Notes: generated from the letters alone by a model not told the origin. DNA of 5,335 nucleotides from Thermotogaceae bacterium (GCA_021161105.1 JAGHBG010000225.1:1-5335); one strand, 5' to 3'; numbered from the stretch's first letter, positions 1 to 5,335 are shown. Numbers and translations are program-made.

Positions 1-23
1 CAGAAAAAGAGGAACTGGCCTGA
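1..23 (+). CDS. Possible 3' end of an upstream plus-strand gene
   Basis: The window opens with a short stretch that could be the last codons of a gene entering from the left. In the third reading frame it reads EKEELA followed by TGA at 21-23, a charged tail typical of proteins in this kind of genome. The second frame also closes soon (RKRGTGLIKA, TGA at 32-34), so the frame is not certain. The first frame stays open through the terminator hairpin and is less likely. The plus-oriented terminator at 60-82 supports some plus-strand transcript ending here. The product cannot be identified from so few codons. Confidence 0.3.
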
Positions 24-59
24 TAAAGGCATGAAAGTCATGATTTTTAAAAAGCAAAT

Positions 60-82
60 GCCCCCTCATGGGGGCTTTTTTT
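60..82 (+). terminator. Intrinsic terminator, plus orientation, possibly bidirectional
   Basis: A six-base-pair GC stem, GCCCCC (60-65) with GGGGGC (70-75), closes a four-base TCAT loop and is followed at once by seven T residues (76-82). This is a classic Rho-independent terminator for a plus-strand transcript coming from the left. An A-rich tract on the left side (47-58) gives a broken U-tract when read in reverse. The same hairpin may therefore also terminate the minus-strand gene whose stop codon is at 103-105, but less efficiently. Its place between two convergent genes fits this double use. Confidence 0.88.
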
Positions 83-102
83 AAAGAATTATAGCTATTC
101 AT

Positions 103-516
103 TCACATTAACATCACATCAAATCTTTCTCCCTGTCTCCTTTTTTCTACCCTTTTATATACTTCATCAAAGCGTTCCAAAAGTTTTTTAAGTCCTTCTT
201 CAATAGTTCGAACATTTCTCACAACAATTGGTTGTATTTCCGTGTTTTTCGCTATATTTATCATGTTCGGGCTGTTTCTTCTCGAAAGAATAACATCAAC
301 TTTCCCAAGAAGCTTTAGAACCTTTTTCATTTTAGCCTTTGATCCATGTTCTCCTTCCTCCTCCATATCTTCCGCCTCGTTTTTGATAATTTTTATACTT
401 TCGAATGTTTTATCTTCTTTTAAAAGATAAATGTAAAAAGTCGAAGAGTCACCTGGGTGACCAGGATGTATTTCCTTTCCATCATCGGATGGAACCATCA
501 CTACAAGCTCCTTCAT
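103..516 (-). CDS. NifX/NifB-C-terminal-like (dinitrogenase Fe-Mo cofactor family) protein
   Basis: A complete 137-residue protein. It opens with a beta strand ending in VPSDDG (residues 8-13), followed by HPGHPGDSSTFYIY (17-30). This pattern resembles the N-terminus of the small NifX/NafY/NifB-C-terminal-like alpha/beta fold, where the usual form is 'H-F-G-x-A-x-x-F'. An acidic EDMEEEGEHG segment (49-58), a hydrophobic VDVILSRRNSPNMINIAK stretch (73-90) and a helical TIEEGLKKLLERF (104-116) complete the fold. Relatives bind or carry iron-sulfur or FeMo precursor clusters in nitrogen fixers. Many members, including those of thermophiles without nitrogenase, have no known role. His17, His20 and His57 are possible metal ligands, but this is inference. 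No nif gene is visible nearby. The start is well supported by AAAGGAGGGG four bases upstream of the ATG. The family assignment rests on motif recall, not a search. Confidence 0.78.
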   Translation of the reverse strand: MKELVVMVPSDDGKEIHPGHPGDSSTFYIYLLKEDKTFESIKIIKNEAEDMEEEGEHGSKAKMKKVLKLLGKVDVILSRRNSPNMINIAKNTEIQPIVVRNVRTIEEGLKKLLERFDEVYKRVEKRRQGERFDVMLM

Positions 517-520
517 ATTA

Positions 521-530
521 CCCCTCCTTT
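521..530 (-). promoter_or_regulatory. Strong Shine-Dalgarno for the NifX-like gene
   Basis: Read on the minus strand, this is AAAGGAGGGG, a near-complete match to the 16S anti-SD, four bases before the ATG at 514-516. It fixes the start of the NifX-like gene. It also contrasts with the divergent phosphoesterase gene on the other side of the spacer, which has no such site. Confidence 0.8.
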
Positions 531-538
531 AAAAATTA

Positions 539-574
539 TTACCGATTTTCCATTTTATCGTATAATGATAAAAT
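539..574 (+). promoter_or_regulatory. Candidate sigma-70 promoters of the phosphoesterase gene
   Basis: A consensus TATAAT lies at 561-566, with a weak -35 match TTACCG at 539-544 (16-base spacer). A second, overlapping option is TTTCCA (547-552), 16 bases, then TAAAAT (569-574). They predict transcription starts near 573 or 581. This leaves a leader of about ten bases or fewer before the ATG at 584. On the opposite strand, TTATAC and TAATAA 18 bases apart could serve the NifX-like gene, a weaker match. All of this is by eye against consensus. Confidence 0.5.
552..574. promoter_or_regulatory. Operator-like inverted repeat over the -10 region
   Basis: ATTTTATC (552-559) and GATAAAAT (567-574) are perfect eight-base inverted arms around a seven-base spacer (560-566) that holds the TATAAT box. 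The arms are about one helical turn and a half centre to centre (15 bases), as in the binding site of a dimeric repressor. In such AT-rich DNA a chance palindrome is possible. No regulator gene lies next to it. Confidence 0.4.
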
Positions 575-583
575 CTATAAGTC

Positions 584-1774
584 ATGAAATACTTAGTGCT
601 CAGTGATCTTCATATAGGTGATGGTTCTTCTAAGGATGATTTTAACTACGATAAAGAGCTCATAAACCTTCTCAACGATTTTATGAAGAAGGATGTTGTT
701 TTAATATTGAATGGTGATATTTTTGAACTCGTTGAAACAAACAGGGTAAAAGAAAAAGGTCTCATTCCCTTTGAAAAACTTGTTCAAGTCTTAGAACCTG
801 AAGTTATAGATGACATAGTCTCTATCCACAAAGAAGTTTTTGAGAAAATAAAGGAATTTTCGGAAAAGAAAAAGGTAATATACATAATAGGCAACCATGA
901 TTACTACATTCTTAGAAACAAAAAATTAAAAGAGAGAGTAAAGAAACATTTAGGGAACGTTGAAATAAGACCTTACTTTTATATAGACAATCTCAAAGTT
1001 CTGGTCCTGCATGGGAACCAATTTGATGTCTTAAACAAGTTCACCTATAACAAAAAAACTGGCATTGTAACACCCCCTTTAGGCGATTTTATTGTACGAT
1101 ATATGATGGTAAACTTTGATGAGCACATTAAGCATCTTGTGCCAAAAGATGTTATTAAAGATTATGATAATGTCAGACCATTGCTTGATGTTTTTAACTG
1201 GTTTGACCATGTTAAAGAGCTTTACAATATAGGAGAAGATCTACTTGAGTTCTGGATAAAAAACTTTTTAGATGTTATGAGGAGCCATGTAGCAAAAAAT
1301 TGGATGAAGACAAATTATCCATTTTTGAGATTTCTATCGAAACTATTTCTCAATAATCACGGTGGGATAAAACTCGGCGAGTTATCTGTCAGAGCTGTTA
1401 TGAAATTAAGAAATTTAAGAAGGTCAAATTATCTATCAAAAATTTCGAAAAAAATACTGTCGGGAAAAAGAAAAATAAAAAAAGATGACCTGCTTGGATA
1501 CGAGGATGGAGAAGATATTTTCAATGTTGACCTGCGTGGGATTGTCATGGGGCATATCCATCATTCTGATTTAGATATTTTCTATGTGGATGGTGAAACA
1601 AAATTCTACCTTAACACTGGAACATGGAGACCTGTTGTAGAAAAGATGCGCCATGTGAAAAATGGTTTTCAGAAAAGAGCGGAACTCACCTATGCAATAT
1701 TAGGCAAAAACGGAAAAGACATAGAAATATCTTTAAACACAACAAACAAACTTGAAGAAATTAGCATTGCCTGA
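584..1774 (+). CDS. Calcineurin-like metallophosphoesterase with long internal insert
   Basis: A complete 396-residue metal-dependent phosphatase of the calcineurin-like superfamily. All ligand motifs are present in order: SDLHIGDG (Asp8, His10), NGDIFEL (Asp45), GNHD (Asn104, His105), LHGNQFD (His143) and GHIHH (His324, His326), followed by LNTGTWRP (343-350). The DxH ... GD ... GNHD ... H ... GHxH set predicts a two-metal centre hydrolysing a phosphomonoester, phosphodiester or pyrophosphate. The NTGTW strand and ligand order recall the LpxH-like branch. However, LpxH is about 240 residues, and the span from His143 to His324 is roughly 100 residues longer here. The extra region (about 150-318) is rich in aromatics and basic residues (KLRNLRRSNY, SGKRKIKKDD) and may form a cap or bind a membrane or nucleic acid. 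The substrate is unknown. The start is fixed by the motif at residue 7; no Shine-Dalgarno precedes it. The stop abuts the stop of the convergent gene. Confidence 0.9.
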   Translation: MKYLVLSDLHIGDGSSKDDFNYDKELINLLNDFMKKDVVLILNGDIFELVETNRVKEKGLIPFEKLVQVLEPEVIDDIVSIHKEVFEKIKEFSEKKKVIYIIGNHDYYILRNKKLKERVKKHLGNVEIRPYFYIDNLKVLVLHGNQFDVLNKFTYNKKTGIVTPPLGDFIVRYMMVNFDEHIKHLVPKDVIKDYDNVRPLLDVFNWFDHVKELYNIGEDLLEFWIKNFLDVMRSHVAKNWMKTNYPFLRFLSKLFLNNHGGIKLGELSVRAVMKLRNLRRSNYLSKISKKILSGKRKIKKDDLLGYEDGEDIFNVDLRGIVMGHIHHSDLDIFYVDGETKFYLNTGTWRPVVEKMRHVKNGFQKRAELTYAILGKNGKDIEISLNTTNKLEEISIA

Positions 1775-3748
1775 TTAATACTCCATCATCTTGTTATGCT
1801 TTTCATTTCCGCAACATGTAGGCCATGGACCATCATCCAAGCCATCCGTTTCTTCGTTTATCGCATAAAGCTTCCCATCGTTGCTCCCAAATATAACGGC
1901 ATTTTCAAGTATTAAAGGTGATGTGTAAACCTTACCATCTGTTCGAAATTTCCATCTGAGCGTACCATCAAGGTTCAGCGAGTAAAGGTATGAATCGTTT
2001 GAACCAAAATATACAAAACCCTCTTTACTAACGGAAGGTATCGAATTGATCTCTCCCTTTGTATTATAACTCCACATAAAGTTACCTTTTCTATCGAGAC
2101 AAACTAATGTTCCATCTTTTAAACCAAACAGCACTCTTCCGAAAGAGTCAATTGTTACTCCAGAAGTTACACTTGAACCTGCACTGTACTTCCACACCAG
2201 GCTTCCATCGTGATTTACCTTGTATAAAAAGCCGCTGGCTGTTCCAAAGTAAAGGTTCCCGGCATCGTCTGCCCCTATATATGTACTTATCCATGAGGAC
2301 GAGTTAAATACCCACAACAAATTTCCGGAGTACGTGTATGCATAAAGCTTTCCCGAACTTGTACCAAAATAAATCACACCCTCCTTATCCACAACAATAT
2401 TCGTTGTTATCCAGCCATCAAGGGGCTTTTCCCAAACAATCTTACCATTCTCAACAGCATATATATTTCCATCATCAGAACTGATATACATCCTGGAACC
2501 TGCTATTCCTACGGGTTTAGTCACGTCCCCACTGGTTTTGATTCTTTCCACCACTTTTCCAGAAGAATCTATCATGTACACATAGTTGTCCCAGCTACCG
2601 ACTATTATTCTTCCGTATTTATCAATAACCGTTGGAGAATTTATTAGGAATCTTGTTTTATAACTCCAGCGAAAATCCCCGGATTTTTCAAGAGAATAGA
2701 CAGAACCATTTATGGAGGCAAAGTATATACTATTTCCATCATACGTTGGAGATGATCTTATCTCAGAACCAGTGTTGAAACTCCAGAGAACTGAACCAAT
2801 TTTTTGGGGAGGAATTTCTATATTAACAGCCCTTGCAAAGTATACTTCAGCTGGAAGCGGTATAACATGTTCATAAACAAGCTCGTGAGCTTTGAGCTTG
2901 TATATAAATATTCCATTTGACTTTGATATATACAGATATTCTCTGAACAGAAAAACATCTTTTGCACCATAACCCAAATCTACTCTATATGTAAGCTTTG
3001 GTTGGAAAGGGTCAGATATATCAAGAAAAGACAGATCTCCCGTCTTATCAAATATAAAAAGCTCATTACCTCTTGTCATAACCTTAACAGGAGATTCAAA
3101 CACCAGTGAATAATACACAACCTTTGGATGAACTATATCGGAAATATCCACAACAAAGAATATACCATTTTTACACACGGCATATATATCTTCTTTTCCA
3201 AAGGCAATATCATTTATTTCATCTTTTTTAACCTCCAGCCTCCAAACAAGACGAGGATCATTAGGTTTGTATGTTTCAACCATACCAATATCTCCACTAT
3301 CGAAAATTACAAATATATGATCTTTGTCATAGAATTTAATAGATTTAACGGATTTTTTCAAAGATAATGAACCCAAAGGAGCAAAAGATGAATCATAGAG
3401 AAACAAAGCTTTGTTGTAAGATACAGCATACATGTTCTCATAAACATCAAAAGATTCTACTGGATATGGTAGATTCCTAACCACTTTGCTTGAAACTGTC
3501 CCAGAATCGTTTAATGTAAGTACTTCTATTGAACTCTTCTGGACTATGTAGATTACCCTTCCATATACTATCACATTTTCTATTTCTGAGTTAGACTTAA
3601 GAACCTGCAAAATTTGCGGGTTTGAAGGATTACTAATGTCAATTACAGTCATTTTATCAGGCTTCTCAAAAAAGGCAGCTGCAGCAGAAATTGATAGAGC
3701 TATGATTGAGAACATTATCACCAGAGATACTACCAAAAACTTTTTCAC
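1775..3748 (-). CDS. Exported double beta-propeller protein (LVIVD-like plus eight PQQ-like repeats)
   Basis: From the GTG start chosen here the protein has 657 residues. Residues 1-25 form a signal peptide: MKK, a hydrophobic core, then SISAAAA. It is therefore exported or membrane-linked. Residues about 26-309 carry LVIVD-like blades such as MTVIDISNPSNPQIL, FVVDISDIVHPKVV and LSFLDISDPFQPKL. Residues about 317-634 contain eight PQQ-like blades of 37-41 residues with the pattern G-x-hydrophobic-W ... I/VYFGS-x-DG-x-LYA (for example LLWVFN, VYFGSNDSYLYSLN), enough for a closed eight-blade propeller. The tail DGPWPTCCGNEKHN resembles the 'WPMFxGNxxHTG' segment of PQQ-repeat proteins, with two cysteines in place of MF. 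Enzyme activity or real PQQ binding is not shown; BamB-like scaffold or ligand-binding roles are equally possible. The GTG start has GGAGGG six bases upstream. The in-frame ATG at 3752-3754 directly abuts that site. The open frame extends to 3886 inside truA, but that extension is non-coding in style. Confidence 0.88.
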   Translation of the reverse strand: MKKFLVVSLVIMFSIIALSISAAAAFFEKPDKMTVIDISNPSNPQILQVLKSNSEIENVIVYGRVIYIVQKSSIEVLTLNDSGTVSSKVVRNLPYPVESFDVYENMYAVSYNKALFLYDSSFAPLGSLSLKKSVKSIKFYDKDHIFVIFDSGDIGMVETYKPNDPRLVWRLEVKKDEINDIAFGKEDIYAVCKNGIFFVVDISDIVHPKVVYYSLVFESPVKVMTRGNELFIFDKTGDLSFLDISDPFQPKLTYRVDLGYGAKDVFLFREYLYISKSNGIFIYKLKAHELVYEHVIPLPAEVYFARAVNIEIPPQKIGSVLWSFNTGSEIRSSPTYDGNSIYFASINGSVYSLEKSGDFRWSYKTRFLINSPTVIDKYGRIIVGSWDNYVYMIDSSGKVVERIKTSGDVTKPVGIAGSRMYISSDDGNIYAVENGKIVWEKPLDGWITTNIVVDKEGVIYFGTSSGKLYAYTYSGNLLWVFNSSSWISTYIGADDAGNLYFGTASGFLYKVNHDGSLVWKYSAGSSVTSGVTIDSFGRVLFGLKDGTLVCLDRKGNFMWSYNTKGEINSIPSVSKEGFVYFGSNDSYLYSLNLDGTLRWKFRTDGKVYTSPLILENAVIFGSNDGKLYAINEETDGLDDGPWPTCCGNEKHNKMMEY

Positions 3749-3754
3749 TCCCAT

Positions 3755-3760
3755 CCCTCC
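3755..3760 (-). promoter_or_regulatory. Shine-Dalgarno that decides a GTG start
   Basis: On the minus strand this reads GGAGGG. It touches the ATG at 3752-3754, which is too close for normal initiation. It lies six bases before GTG at 3746-3748, a normal spacing. The GTG start gives a signal peptide beginning MKKFLVVSL, while the ATG would only add Met-Gly ahead of it. Either choice leaves the exported protein essentially unchanged. Confidence 0.65.
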
Positions 3761-3761
3761 A

Positions 3762-3789
3762 TTCACTTTTGAATATCTCATAGTACAAT
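3762..3789 (+). promoter_or_regulatory. truA: Candidate promoter of truA
   Basis: TTCACT (3762-3767), a 16-base spacer and TACAAT (3784-3789) give four of six and five of six consensus matches. They predict a start near 3796 and a leader of about 24 bases containing the truA ribosome binding site. This is assigned by eye only. Confidence 0.4.
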
Positions 3790-3817
3790 ATTTTACACGA
3801 AGAAGGGGGAGTTTGAA
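3790..3817 (-). promoter_or_regulatory. Candidate promoter of the propeller gene
   Basis: Read on the minus strand, TTCAAA (3812-3817) and TAAAAT (3790-3795) are 16 bases apart, and the predicted start is near 3783. The -10 box directly abuts the -10 box of the truA promoter candidate. Polymerases on the two promoters would therefore exclude each other. This is assigned by eye only. Confidence 0.38.
3803..3811 (+). promoter_or_regulatory. truA: Shine-Dalgarno of truA
   Basis: AAGGGGGAG lies eight bases before the ATG at 3820-3822 and supports this start. The protein then begins MKRVGAIVSYDG, which matches the usual TruA N-terminus. Confidence 0.72.
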
Positions 3818-3819
3818 TA

Positions 3820-4563
3820 ATGAAAAGGGTAGGTGCAATAGTTTCTTACGATGGAAGTAATTTTTACGGATATCAAGGTCAGCCAAAGGTTAGAACGGTT
3901 CAGGGAGTTATAGAAAACGCTCTTGAAAAGATCTTTAAATACAGGGTCTATACCCATGCTGCCGGAAGAACCGATGCTGGTGTTCATGCATGTGGACAAC
4001 TGGTTGTATTTGACTGTCCAAATCCACGCATGACAAACACAGATATAAAAAATGCTTTAAATGCCAACTTACCTTCTGATGTATATGTAAAAAAAATCAT
4101 TGATTTACCTGATAAATACAATCCAAGAGCACAGGTCAAAAAGAGAATATACCATTATTACATCCTGAATACTAAAAATCCCGATATTTTCAGAAGAAAG
4201 CATTTATGGTGGTTTCCATATGAATTAAACATTGAAATGATGAGAAAAGCAGCAAAATATCTTGAAGGTGAACATGACTTTTCGGCTTTCAGGAAAAGTG
4301 ATCCCTCCGATAAGAGAAATCCCGTTAGAACCATTTATAGAATAAGAATAATAAAGATGAGAGGTAATATAATTCTGATAAGAGTCGAAGGAAAATCTTT
4401 TTTAAGGAGAATGGTTAGAAATATAGTAGGGGCTCTGGTTAAAGTAGGAACAGGAGATTGGTCACCAGAAAAAGTAAAGGAGGTGTTAGAATCACGAGAC
4501 AGATCAAAAGGGGCAGCTTCAGCTCCACCGCAAGGGCTTTACTTATACTCTGTATATATTTGA
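3820..4563 (+). CDS. truA: tRNA pseudouridine(38-40) synthase TruA
   Basis: A complete 247-residue TruA, close to the usual length (about 245-270). TruA is a cytoplasmic, cofactor-free homodimer that converts uridines 38, 39 and 40 in the anticodon arm of many tRNAs to pseudouridine. The N-terminal strand and YDGSNFYGYQGQP (10-22) are typical. The catalytic motif AGRTDAGVHA (48-57) carries the catalytic Asp52, with Arg50 beside it. KRIYHYYI (108-115) contains the conserved active-site tyrosine, probably Tyr111. GEHDFSAFRKSD (150-161), GKSFLRRMVRNIVGAL (191-206) and the C-terminal AASAPPQGLYL (232-242) complete the family signature. No key residue appears missing. The gene is divergent from the propeller gene. 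It overlaps the start of the next gene by three bases in a TTGA stop/start junction, which suggests co-transcription with that gene. Confidence 0.97.
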   Translation: MKRVGAIVSYDGSNFYGYQGQPKVRTVQGVIENALEKIFKYRVYTHAAGRTDAGVHACGQLVVFDCPNPRMTNTDIKNALNANLPSDVYVKKIIDLPDKYNPRAQVKKRIYHYYILNTKNPDIFRRKHLWWFPYELNIEMMRKAAKYLEGEHDFSAFRKSDPSDKRNPVRTIYRIRIIKMRGNIILIRVEGKSFLRRMVRNIVGALVKVGTGDWSPEKVKEVLESRDRSKGAASAPPQGLYLYSVYI

Positions 4564-5335
4564 TTTTACACATCCCATCGATTTCTTTTGGGTTATATAA
4601 AGTAGAGAACGACGGAGTTTTAATATATATTTCAGATTCTTCTCCAACAGCAGATCAGCAAAAAATCGTTGAACAGTGGAAAAACGTTCATTTTATAGAT
4701 CTTCGCTACGATGGACCTGAAAAATATATGTATCAAATAGAAAGAATCTTGAACAGTTGTGGAGTATTCAACGGAGGAAAAGAACCGTTCTTTATAAAAG
4801 TATACGAAGGGTTTGGGCACATTGCTATCTGGATGTGGAAAGATGGAAAAAGCTGGGATAACTTTCTATCTCCTGTAGCAGAAACAGATATCGATGTTGC
4901 TGTTAAAGATGGGGTCAGAAACTTTTTCTCATGCAAACCAGTTCCTGAAAAGAGCTTTCTGGTTTATCTCTCAGAAAGTTCCATAACATCCCAGGTCATC
5001 GATTTCAACGGATCTCCTCTTACATTTAAAAGAGAGGAAAAGGAATTTTATGAAGTTTTAGTAGACGATGAAGCAACCTCCATGAAGACAGGGTTTCACA
5101 AAATAAATTCACATCTCGTGTATATTGGAAAGGAAAAACAGAAAATCTCCACCGTTCTATTTTTCGAAAATGCAAATATGGTTTATCCAGTAGAGAACGA
5201 ATTTGCAGTCCTGAGAGGCAGTATCCTGACTTTTCCTGATGGTAAAAAAGTCACTGTTGAAACAGAACCGGTATACGTATACCGGTTCTGTTTCAACAGT
5301 GACTTTTTTACCATCAGGAAAAGTCAGGATACTGC
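4560..5335 (+). CDS. Unrecognised, probably exported protein, 3' truncated
   Basis: An open frame runs without a stop from inside truA to the right edge. Up to the palindrome centre (5276) it gives 239 codons from the TTG at 4560. I do not recognise the family. The start region is hydrophobic (LILHIPSISFG), followed by a charged, mixed alpha/beta sequence with GEFG-like turns such as KVYEGFGHIAIWMWKDGKSW. Two cysteines lie in ILNSCGVF and FFSCKPVP. The hydrophobic start suggests a signal peptide, but from TTG it is very short. The reading upstream within truA (KRGSFSSTARALLILCIYLI) would make a better one, yet it has no ordinary start codon apart from TTG at 4458. TTG at 4560 overlaps the truA stop (TTGA), which favours translational coupling. 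It lacks a close ribosome binding site. Codons after 5276 read the reverse complement of the preceding bases and are probably not real. Confidence 0.7.
   Translation, partial: MILHIPSISFGLYKVENDGVLIYISDSSPTADQQKIVEQWKNVHFIDLRYDGPEKYMYQIERILNSCGVFNGGKEPFFIKVYEGFGHIAIWMWKDGKSWDNFLSPVAETDIDVAVKDGVRNFFSCKPVPEKSFLVYLSESSITSQVIDFNGSPLTFKREEKEFYEVLVDDEATSMKTGFHKINSHLVYIGKEKQKISTVLFFENANMVYPVENEFAVLRGSILTFPDGKKVTVETEPVYVYRFCFNSDFFTIRKSQDT
5218..5335. repeat. Perfect 118-base palindrome at the window edge
   Basis: The left arm 5218-5276 and right arm 5277-5335 are exact reverse complements: 59 bases each, no loop, no mismatch. The symmetry centre lies within GTATAC/GTATAC. The left arm continues the codons of the preceding gene; the right arm mirrors them. 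It ends on the last base, so its true extent is unknown. The likeliest cause is a fold-back chimera or a de Bruijn graph turning on its own reverse strand at a contig end. A genuine long inverted repeat is possible but unlikely within a coding region. Confidence 0.97.

Noticed and set aside
242..587. Plus-strand open frames opposite the NifX-like gene (242-430 and 405-587)
   Set aside because: They lie antisense to a gene with family motifs and a strong ribosome site. Their own composition (Phe/Leu/Ser-rich) is typical of complement shadows.
584..1774. Naming the phosphoesterase LpxH
   Set aside because: The ligand order is similar, but the protein is about 150 residues longer and has no lipid A gene beside it, so a substrate cannot be assigned.
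2877..2901. Hairpin ACAAGCTC / GAGCTTGT with nine-base loop inside the propeller gene
   Set aside because: It lies within coding sequence between the two propeller domains and has no T-tract on either strand. An eight-base match like this is expected by chance in a gene this long.
2107..3860. Plus-strand open frames inside the propeller gene (2107-2307, 3128-3367, 3636-3860)
   Set aside because: They are antisense to clear PQQ-like and LVIVD-like repeats or the signal peptide. No domain, ribosome site or promoter supports them.
3749..3886. Extension of the propeller protein by 46 residues to an upstream ATG at 3886
   Set aside because: It would run into the truA coding region on the opposite strand and bury the signal peptide in the middle of the protein. 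It has no ribosome site, whereas GTG at 3748 has one with good spacing.
3793..3999. Minus-strand open frame over the start of truA
   Set aside because: It overlaps the TruA N-terminus and catalytic motif in antisense and resembles no protein family.
4632..4936. Two minus-strand open frames opposite the last gene (4632-4820, 4733-4936)
   Set aside because: They are short, overlap each other and lie antisense to the long open plus frame. Nothing marks them as genes.
5218..5335. Minus-strand coding sequence entering from the right edge
   Set aside because: It is the mirror image of the plus-strand gene created by the palindrome, so it carries no independent evidence.
5218..5335. Palindrome read as a terminator, replication origin or transposon end
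   Set aside because: There is no T-tract, loop, iteron or target duplication. The left arm is simply the in-frame continuation of a gene, and the symmetry runs to the sequence end.
1..5335. Search by eye for CRISPR arrays, tRNA or rRNA genes, insertion sequences and defence modules
   Set aside because: No regularly spaced direct repeats, cloverleaf-like segments, transposase motifs or toxin-antitoxin pairs were seen. The gene-free gaps are all shorter than about 110 bases.

Overview
This 5.3 kb window is AT-rich bacterial DNA with lysine/isoleucine/glutamate-rich proteins, tight gene packing and mostly strong purine-rich ribosome binding sites. This style fits a thermophilic anaerobe of the Thermotogota type. 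That placement is an impression from protein style and gene content, not something the sequence proves.

Layout, left to right. Positions 1-102 hold the probable last codons of a plus-strand gene and a strong intrinsic terminator (60-82). A minus-strand gene (103-516) encodes a 137-residue protein of the NifX/NifB-C-terminal-like 'dinitrogenase iron-molybdenum cofactor' superfamily. A 67-base divergent promoter region (517-583) separates it from a plus-strand metallophosphoesterase (584-1774, 396 aa), which has a full set of metal-binding motifs and an unusually long insert. That gene ends exactly where a convergent minus-strand gene ends, with no bases between them. The minus-strand gene (1775-3748) encodes an exported protein of about 657 residues: a signal peptide, an LVIVD-like beta-propeller and eight PQQ-like blades. 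A second divergent intergenic region (3749-3819), with face-to-face promoter candidates, leads to truA (3820-4563), the tRNA pseudouridine-38/39/40 synthase. A gene for an unrecognised, probably exported protein follows truA with a TTGA stop/start overlap and runs off the right edge.

The last 118 bases (5218-5335) form a perfect palindrome with no loop. It lies inside the last gene and reaches the last base of the window. It most likely marks a fold-back artefact at a contig end, so sequence right of 5276 should not be trusted as genomic.

The genes do not form an obvious pathway. There is one ubiquitous RNA-modification enzyme, one metal-dependent phosphatase, one small possible metal-cofactor-binding protein and two envelope or secreted proteins. 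I see no tRNA, rRNA, CRISPR array, insertion sequence, toxin-antitoxin or defence genes, and no convincing new multi-gene system. The points most worth a second look are the terminal palindrome, the operator-like inverted repeat over the -10 region of the phosphoesterase gene with its probably leaderless start, the long phosphoesterase insert, and the ambiguous start of the gene after truA.
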